From JADLGL01 sp050184415 (lineage in GTDB: Bacteria; Pseudomonadota; Alphaproteobacteria; Rhizobiales; Kaistiaceae): a DNA stretch of 64,000 nucleotides. Under the pieces are notes generated by a model. That model saw only the letters and a program-made list of their open reading frames with translations. It was not told the DNA's origin and did no database searches. Position 1 is the first letter of the stretch, and every line of letters begins with the position of its first letter. This document shows positions 58,754 through 64,000 of this stretch, piece after piece. The stretch lies in NCBI GenBank assembly GCA_050184415.1, contig JBFXAJ010000013.1, positions 31,863 to 95,862 on the forward strand, given 5' to 3'. The position numbers and the translations under genes were made by a program.

Positions 58754-59434
58754 ATGCGAATCCTGATCGTCGAGGATGACAGGGAGACCGCCGCGTACCT
58801 CGTGAAGGCGCTGCGCGAAGCCGGCCACGTGCCCGATCACGCCGGCGACGGCGTCGCGGGCACCGACATGGCGCTCGCCGGCGACTATGATGTCCTCGTC
58901 GTCGACCGCATGTTGCCGCGCCGCGACGGCCTTGCGCTGGTCGAAGAACTCCGCCGGTCCGGGAATGACGTGCCGGTCCTCATCCTCTCGGCCCTCGGAC
59001 GCGTGGAGGAGCGCGTGACCGGCCTCAGAGCCGGCGGCGACGACTACCTCGCGAAACCCTTCGCCTTTTCGGAGCTCCTCGCGCGTATCGAGGTCCTCGC
59101 CCGCCGCCGCCGTCCGGGCGAGGCGGAGACCAGCTACCGCGTCGGCGATCTCGAGCTTGACCGCCTCGCGCACACCGTCACCCGCGCCGGCCAGACCATC
59201 CCGCTCCAGCCGCGCGAGTTCCGGTTGCTGGAATATCTCATGCAGCATGCCGAGAAGGTCGTGACCCGCACGATGCTGCTCGAGAATGTGTGGGACTATC
59301 ATTTCGATCCGCAGACCAACGTCATCGACGTCCATGTCTCGCGGCTCCGCTCGAAGATCGACAAGGGCTTCAACGCGCCGCTCCTCCACACCGTCCGCGG
59401 CGCGGGGTACATGATCCGTGGCCCGCATCGGTAG
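58754..59434 (+). CDS. OmpR-family response regulator
   Basis: 226 residues: receiver domain with VEDDRET, phosphoacceptor Asp51 (VVDRMLPRRDG), LSALGRVEERVTG and DDYLAKPF, then a winged helix (LQPREFRLLEYLMQHAEKVVTR, VIDVHVSRLRSKID). LPRRDGLALVEELRRSG with DRM instead of the usual D-M/I-x-LP marks it as a subgroup seen with the HK that follows. ATG 58754. The kinase gene starts inside its 3' end. Confidence 0.92.
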   Translation: MRILIVEDDRETAAYLVKALREAGHVPDHAGDGVAGTDMALAGDYDVLVVDRMLPRRDGLALVEELRRSGNDVPVLILSALGRVEERVTGLRAGGDDYLAKPFAFSELLARIEVLARRRRPGEAETSYRVGDLELDRLAHTVTRAGQTIPLQPREFRLLEYLMQHAEKVVTRTMLLENVWDYHFDPQTNVIDVHVSRLRSKIDKGFNAPLLHTVRGAGYMIRGPHR

Positions 59435-60806
59435 GATCATCTCGACGACGGCCTTCAAGCTGTCGGCGATCTACCTTGTCGTCTTCACCGCCTTCGCGCT
59501 CGTGTTCGTGCTGTCGATCAGCTACACGGCGAACCAGCTGTTCAACCAGCAGATCTCCGACACCATCACCGAGGAATTCACCGACCTCTCGCTGGCCTGG
59601 AACGCGGCCGGCCCGCCCGGGCTGGTCGCCGCGATCGAGGAACGCAGCAATCGGCCCGACGCCAGTCTCTATCTCCTCGCCGACGCTGGCGGACGCATCG
59701 CGGGCAACGTGTCGGAGGTCGCGACCGAGTTCCTCGCCCGCGCGGTCGAAGAGCCTGCGACGGTGAGCTACCAGACGCCGGACGGCCAGGAGCGCGAGGC
59801 GATGGTCCAGGTCGTCCGCCTCAGCGGTGGCATGTTCCTCCTGGTCGGCCGCGACATGTCGGAGCGCGTGCGCTTCGGGGCGATCACCCGGACGGCGGTG
59901 ATCTCGGCCGCAATCCTTCTGGTGGGCCTTGGCCTCGTGAGCTGGTTCTTCGTCAGCCGGCGCGTCTTGAAGCGCATCGACTCGGTATCCGCGACCACGC
60001 GGCAGATCATGGCCGGCGATCTGGGGGGCCGGCTCGAGATCACCGGCTCGCACGACGAGTTCGACCGCCTGTCGGAAAGCGTCAACGCCATGCTGGAGCG
60101 GATCGAGACGCTGCTGTCCGGCGTGAAGGAGGTTTCGGACAACATCGCGCATGACCTCAAGACACCGCTGACGCGGATGCGGAACCGCCTTGAATCGGCG
60201 CTGCGCCGGGAGTCGCCCGAGGCCGAACAGCGCCAGGCGATGCAGGCCGCGATCGACGATGCCGACCAGCTTATCCGGACCTTCAACGCGCTGCTGCAGA
60301 TCGCCCGCATCGAGGCCGGCGCCTTCGAGGAAGGCCGCGAGGAGGTGGACGCGCTTGCGCTGGTCCGCGACGTCGTCGAGCTCTATGAGCCGGTTGCGGA
60401 GGAGGCGGGCGTGGCGCTCCGGGTCACGAGCGCCGAGCCACAGCGCTTCACAGGCAACCGCGAAATCATGAGCCAGGCAGTCGCGAACCTCATCGACAAT
60501 GCAATCCGCCATGGCCGCGCCGCCGACGATGCGAAGCCGGAGGTTGGCGTGGCCGTTGCGCGGGACCGCGGCGACGTGCTGATCAGCGTTCGGGATAACG
60601 GCCCGGGCATTCCGGCGGGTGAGCGGGGACGGGTGGTGGAGCGGTTCGTTCGTCTCGAGAAGAGTCGGTCGACGCCAGGCACCGGCCTCGGCCTCAGCCT
60701 CACGGCGGCGCTCGCCAAGCTGCACCACGGCCGGCTCGAGCTGACGGACGGCGAGCCCGGGCTCGTTGCGACGCTGCGCATCCCGGCGGCGGAGCCGAAG
60801 CCGTGA
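59418..60806 (+). CDS. sensor histidine kinase
   Basis: 462 residues: helix about 13-36, periplasmic domain about 38-155, helix about 160-180, HAMP domain about 181-235 (RRVLKRIDSVSATTRQIMAGDLGGRL), phosphoacceptor His245 (DNIAHDLKTPLTRMRNR), ATPase domain with N box (LIDNAIRHG), G1 (VRDNGPGIP) and G2 (GTGLGLSLT). Starts at GTG 59418, overlapping the regulator gene by 17 bp; stop overlaps glnE (GTGA). Signal unknown; the neighbouring protease suggests envelope stress. Confidence 0.92.
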   Translation: MARIGRIISTTAFKLSAIYLVVFTAFALVFVLSISYTANQLFNQQISDTITEEFTDLSLAWNAAGPPGLVAAIEERSNRPDASLYLLADAGGRIAGNVSEVATEFLARAVEEPATVSYQTPDGQEREAMVQVVRLSGGMFLLVGRDMSERVRFGAITRTAVISAAILLVGLGLVSWFFVSRRVLKRIDSVSATTRQIMAGDLGGRLEITGSHDEFDRLSESVNAMLERIETLLSGVKEVSDNIAHDLKTPLTRMRNRLESALRRESPEAEQRQAMQAAIDDADQLIRTFNALLQIARIEAGAFEEGREEVDALALVRDVVELYEPVAEEAGVALRVTSAEPQRFTGNREIMSQAVANLIDNAIRHGRAADDAKPEVGVAVARDRGDVLISVRDNGPGIPAGERGRVVERFVRLEKSRSTPGTGLGLSLTAALAKLHHGRLELTDGEPGLVATLRIPAAEPKP

Positions 60807-63787
60807 GCCCGGCGCGGCGTTCGGTCGGCGCTGGTGCCGCGTCGCTTGAAGCGCGGTTGCGGCCGGGGGTCGTGCCGCCGCCCGCGGCGCAGCGCGCGAA
60901 ACACATCCGCGAGCTGATGGCCGCCGCCCGGGAGCAGCGCTCGCTGCCCGAGCTCGCCCCGCTGGTCGAGCGCGCCGAGACGGCGGCCTTCGTCGGCAGC
61001 GTCATGGAGTCCTCTCCCTTCCTCCGCGCGCTGATCCTCGACGACCCGGCGCGACTAGTCCGCCTTCTCGACGCCGATCCCGATGACGGGCTGGCGTCGA
61101 TCGTGGCTTTGGTCGGCACGTCCTGGCGTGCCGTCGCCGAGGTAGAGTTCATGGCCTCTCTTCGAGCGGCCCGCGCCGAGACCGCGCTCCTCGTCGCGTT
61201 GGCCGATCTCGGCAGCGTCTGGTCGGTCGACGAGGTCATGGCCGCGATGACCGCCTTCGCCGACGCTGCCGTTGGCGCCGTGGCATCGTTCGTCCTCAGC
61301 CAGGAGAGTGAATCCGGGACGCTGGTCCTGCCGGACCCCGAGGAACCGCAGCGCGGCTCGGGCTGGATCATCCTCGCCATGGGCAAGCACGGCGCGGGCG
61401 AGCTCAACTACTCCTCCGACATCGACCTGATCTCGCTCTTCGATGCGGACGCAGCCGACCTTGCGCCCGATACGGAGCCGGCAAAGCTTTACGTGCGGAT
61501 GACCCGGAAATTCATCCACATCCTCCAGGAGCGGACGCCGGAGGGCTACGTCTTCCGGACCGACCTGCGCCTCCGTCCCGACCCCGGCTCGACCGCGATC
61601 GCGATCCCGACCATTGCCGCCTATCTCTACTATGAGAGCCAGGGCCAGAACTGGGAGCGCGCGGCGCTGATCAAGGCGCGGCCGGTGGCCGGCGATGTCG
61701 CCGCCGGCGAGGCGTTCCTGCATGGGCTGACGCCGTATCTCTGGCGCAAATATCTCGACTACGCCGCGATCGCCGACATCCACTCGATCAAGCGCCAGAT
61801 CCACGATTTCCGCGGCCACGAGACGATCGCGATCGCCGGCCACAATCTAAAACTCGGCCGCGGCGGGATCCGCGAGATCGAGTTCTTCGTCCAGACCCAG
61901 CAGCTCATCGCCGGCGGCCGCAATCCGGTGCTGCGCCAGCGGCGCACGCTCGACATGCTGGATGCCCTCACCAAGGCCGGCTGGATCGAGGACGCCACGG
62001 CAGCGGACCTTGCGGCGGCCTACCGGCTGCTCCGCCGGATCGAGCATCGCCTGCAGATGGTGGCCGACGAGCAGACCCATTCGCTGCCCGAGGACGATGA
62101 CGACCTCCAGCGCATCGCCCGTTTCTCCGGCTATCGCGGCCGGCCCGAGTTCGAGAAGGCGCTGCGCCCGCAGCTCGAGATGGTGCAACGTCACTACGCC
62201 CAGCTCTTCGAAACCGCCCCTTCGCTCGGCAGCGGCACCGGCAGCCTCGTCTTCACCGGCGAGGACGACGACCCGGATACCGTCGCGACGCTGAGCCGGC
62301 TTGGTTACGCCGATCCGGGCGCGGTCATCCGTACCATCCGCGGCTGGCATTTCGGCCGCTACGCCGCGATGCGCTCGGCCACCGCCCGCGAGCGGCTGAC
62401 CGAGGTCACGCCGGCGCTCCTCGAGGCCCTCGGCCGCGGCGACAATCCAGATGCGGCGTTCCTCGCCTTCGACCGCTTCCTGTCGCGAATGCCTGCCGGA
62501 CTCCAGTTGTTCGCGCTCGTCAGCTCCAATCCGTCGCTGCTCGGTCTCCTCGTCCGCATCCTCGGCACCGCGCCGCGCCTGGCCGAGATCATCACCCGGA
62601 GGCCGCATGTCCTCGACGCGGTGATCGAACCGGCCTTCTTCGGCTCGGTGCCGACCACCGAGGCGCTGGAGCCCCTGCTCCGACAGACCATCGACCAGGC
62701 GTCGTCCTATGAGGACGCCCTCGATCGGGCGCGTATCTTCGGCCAGGAGCAGGCCTTCCTGATCGGGGTCCGCGTCATTGCCGGGACCATCGATGCCCGC
62801 CAGGCCGGCCGGGCCTACAGCGCGCTGGCGGACCTGATGGTGGGCGAGGCGCTGCGGCTCTCGGAGCGGTCGCTGGCCGAGGCCCACGGCCCGATGCCCG
62901 GCGGCGAGGTCGCGCTGATCGCGATGGGCAAGTTCGGCGGGCGCGAGATGACGGCCGCGTCCGACCTCGACCTCATCCTCCTCTACTCTGTCCCGGCCTC
63001 GACTACCGGCTCGACCGGCACTCGCGCGCTGTCTCCGACCCAGTACTACACGCGGCTGACCCAGCGGCTCGTGGCGGCGCTCTCGGCGCCAACGGCCGAA
63101 GGGCGACTCTACGAGGTCGACTTCCGGCTGCGGCCATCCGGCAATGCCGGCCCGCTGGCGCTCAGCATCGACGCCTTTGCGGCGTACCAGATAAAGGAAG
63201 CGTGGACCTGGGAGCATCTCGCGCTGACGCGCGCGCGGCCGGTCGCGGGCTCGCCAAAGCTCGTCGCGAAGGCGGCTAAGGAAATCGCCGCCATCCTCCG
63301 CCTGCCGCGCGATCCGAAGAAGCTGGTCGCGGAGATACTCGACATGCGGGCGCTGCTGGCCCAGGAGAAGGGCGGTCGCGGCATCTGGGACATCAAGCAG
63401 GCGCCGGGTGGCCTCATCGACATCGAATTCGCCGCGCAGTTCCTGCAACTTCGCTTCGGCCACGACCACCCGGACATCCATCATGTCGAGACCGAGCAGG
63501 CTCTCCGCGCCGCCCTCGACGCCGGCGTCCTCTCCCCCGGCCGCGCCGACATCCTCCTTCCGGCGCTGCGGCTCTACCAGGACGTGACCCAGATCCTCCG
63601 TCTTTGCATCGACGAGACTTTTCGGCCGGAGGAAGCTTCGCGCAGCCTCAAGGAGCTCCTCGGCCGCGCCGCCGACATGCCGGATTTCGGCCGGCTCGAA
63701 GGACATCTCGTCGCGACCGAAGACGAGGTCCGCGCCGTGTTCGAGGAGCTGATCGGAAAGGTCCCGGCGAAGCCGCGGCAGGGTTAG
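60803..63787 (+). CDS. glnE: bifunctional glutamine-synthetase adenylyltransferase/adenylyl-removing enzyme
   Basis: 994 residues with two nucleotidyltransferase domains. The N-terminal adenylyl-removing half has ELNYSSDIDLISLFD, FRTDLRLRPDPGSTA and HNLKLGRGGIREIEFFVQ; the C-terminal adenylyl-transferring half has GGREMTAASDLDLILLYS, YEVDFRLRPSGN and GGLIDIEFAAQFLQL. It switches glutamine synthetase on and off in response to PII and glutamine. Length is normal for the family. GTG 60803 overlaps the kinase stop by 4 bp. Confidence 0.96.
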   Translation: MSPARRSVGAGAASLEARLRPGVVPPPAAQRAKHIRELMAAAREQRSLPELAPLVERAETAAFVGSVMESSPFLRALILDDPARLVRLLDADPDDGLASIVALVGTSWRAVAEVEFMASLRAARAETALLVALADLGSVWSVDEVMAAMTAFADAAVGAVASFVLSQESESGTLVLPDPEEPQRGSGWIILAMGKHGAGELNYSSDIDLISLFDADAADLAPDTEPAKLYVRMTRKFIHILQERTPEGYVFRTDLRLRPDPGSTAIAIPTIAAYLYYESQGQNWERAALIKARPVAGDVAAGEAFLHGLTPYLWRKYLDYAAIADIHSIKRQIHDFRGHETIAIAGHNLKLGRGGIREIEFFVQTQQLIAGGRNPVLRQRRTLDMLDALTKAGWIEDATAADLAAAYRLLRRIEHRLQMVADEQTHSLPEDDDDLQRIARFSGYRGRPEFEKALRPQLEMVQRHYAQLFETAPSLGSGTGSLVFTGEDDDPDTVATLSRLGYADPGAVIRTIRGWHFGRYAAMRSATARERLTEVTPALLEALGRGDNPDAAFLAFDRFLSRMPAGLQLFALVSSNPSLLGLLVRILGTAPRLAEIITRRPHVLDAVIEPAFFGSVPTTEALEPLLRQTIDQASSYEDALDRARIFGQEQAFLIGVRVIAGTIDARQAGRAYSALADLMVGEALRLSERSLAEAHGPMPGGEVALIAMGKFGGREMTAASDLDLILLYSVPASTTGSTGTRALSPTQYYTRLTQRLVAALSAPTAEGRLYEVDFRLRPSGNAGPLALSIDAFAAYQIKEAWTWEHLALTRARPVAGSPKLVAKAAKEIAAILRLPRDPKKLVAEILDMRALLAQEKGGRGIWDIKQAPGGLIDIEFAAQFLQLRFGHDHPDIHHVETEQALRAALDAGVLSPGRADILLPALRLYQDVTQILRLCIDETFRPEEASRSLKELLGRAADMPDFGRLEGHLVATEDEVRAVFEELIGKVPAKPRQG

Positions 63788-64000
63788 CCCGGGTCCCTCA
63801 GGGGGAAGCTCGGAAGACGGCGAGCGACTCCAGCACGACCTCTATAACCTGACGGGCCTCGAGCCCCCCTTGAGGGCAGGGGAATCGCATATGGCTTTTG
63901 GGGCTATTGCGGTAGGGTGCGAACAGGATTCTGAAGGTCTCTCCTTTGGTTGTGGAGGAGAGGCATGGATGGGTTTGGACGGCATTTTTCGCAGTTGGCC
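63788..64000. other. gene-free end of window with repeat-like sequence
   Basis: After glnE I see no gene start. GAGCCCCCCTTGAGGGCAGGGG near 63861 resembles the outer part of family A repeats. Confidence 0.4.

Noticed and set aside
61847..63706. 619-codon open frame on the minus strand
   Set aside because: Antisense to glnE, whose two domains are fully recognisable across this interval.
1..64000. tRNA, rRNA and CRISPR arrays
   Set aside because: No T-loop plus acceptor pattern of a tRNA, no rRNA-like sequence and no regularly spaced direct repeats were found by eye.

Overview
This window looks like chromosomal DNA of a GC-rich alphaproteobacterium, most likely in the Hyphomicrobiales (Rhizobiales). 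The evidence is a MucR/Ros regulator, a FeuP/FeuQ-like two-component pair with a small periplasmic gene in front, a HisS of the alphaproteobacterial type, the order cysQ - DUF4170 - acyltransferase - waaA - lpxK - DUF2093 - mutL, the group MucR / SufE / DUF5330 / peptidoglycan-binding / DUF1491, and several intergenic repeat families of a kind common in this order. Assignment to genus is not possible from sequence alone. I see no rRNA, tRNA, CRISPR array, insertion sequence, integrase or prophage; the window is mostly core genome with scattered metabolic and accessory genes.

Layout. 1-4.5 kb: a gamma-glutamyltransferase-like hydrolase, a DUF1508 protein, a secreted thermonuclease-like protein, a small acidic protein and a trehalose-synthase-like GH13 enzyme. 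4.5-7.5 kb: a TPP riboswitch in front of a lone thiamine-binding protein (thiB), then a TetR regulator divergent from a secreted alpha/beta hydrolase, with three identical-consensus palindromes between them. 7.6-10.7 kb: a cyclic-nucleotide-binding, thioredoxin-reductase-like flavoprotein that has lost its redox cysteines, overlapping a UBP-type zinc-finger gene; then YnfA and an RBBP9-like hydrolase. 11-24 kb: mostly single genes (metallo-beta-lactamase fold, TPR protein, orphan ABC binding protein, ExoD, two tandem acetyltransferases, a large exported protein with one CxxCH, a DUF2235 hydrolase, small membrane proteins). 24.4-30.8 kb: hisS-hisZ-hisG, tadA, an RluB-type pseudouridine synthase, rsmD and a patatin. 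31 kb: a 0.77 kb gene-free stretch with a perfect parS site and inverted repeats. 31.5-37.8 kb: lipid A/Kdo genes followed by mutL, which appears to start at CTG. 38-43.6 kb: sodB, msrB, mucR, sufE and small conserved proteins. 43.6-49.3 kb: DUF1254/DUF1214 pair, a GT39 glycosyltransferase, a class A penicillin-binding protein and a YcgN-like protein. 49.4-51.8 kb: FeuN/FeuP/FeuQ-like cluster. 52.4-56.8 kb: ccmI-ccmE-ccmF-ccmH. 57-63.8 kb: a DegP-type protease, a second response regulator/histidine kinase pair and glnE.

Functional themes. Much of the window serves the cell envelope: Kdo-lipid A synthesis, peptidoglycan synthesis, periplasmic proteolysis, cytochrome c maturation and two envelope-type two-component systems. 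Direct repeats with an 11-bp period stand in front of both the FeuN-like gene (49386-49403) and a glycine-zipper protein gene (22978-22995), which suggests the FeuP-like regulator may control both. The most unusual locus is 7611-9640, where a sensor domain, two thiol-redox folds without cysteines and a ubiquitin-recognition-type zinc finger are translationally coupled.
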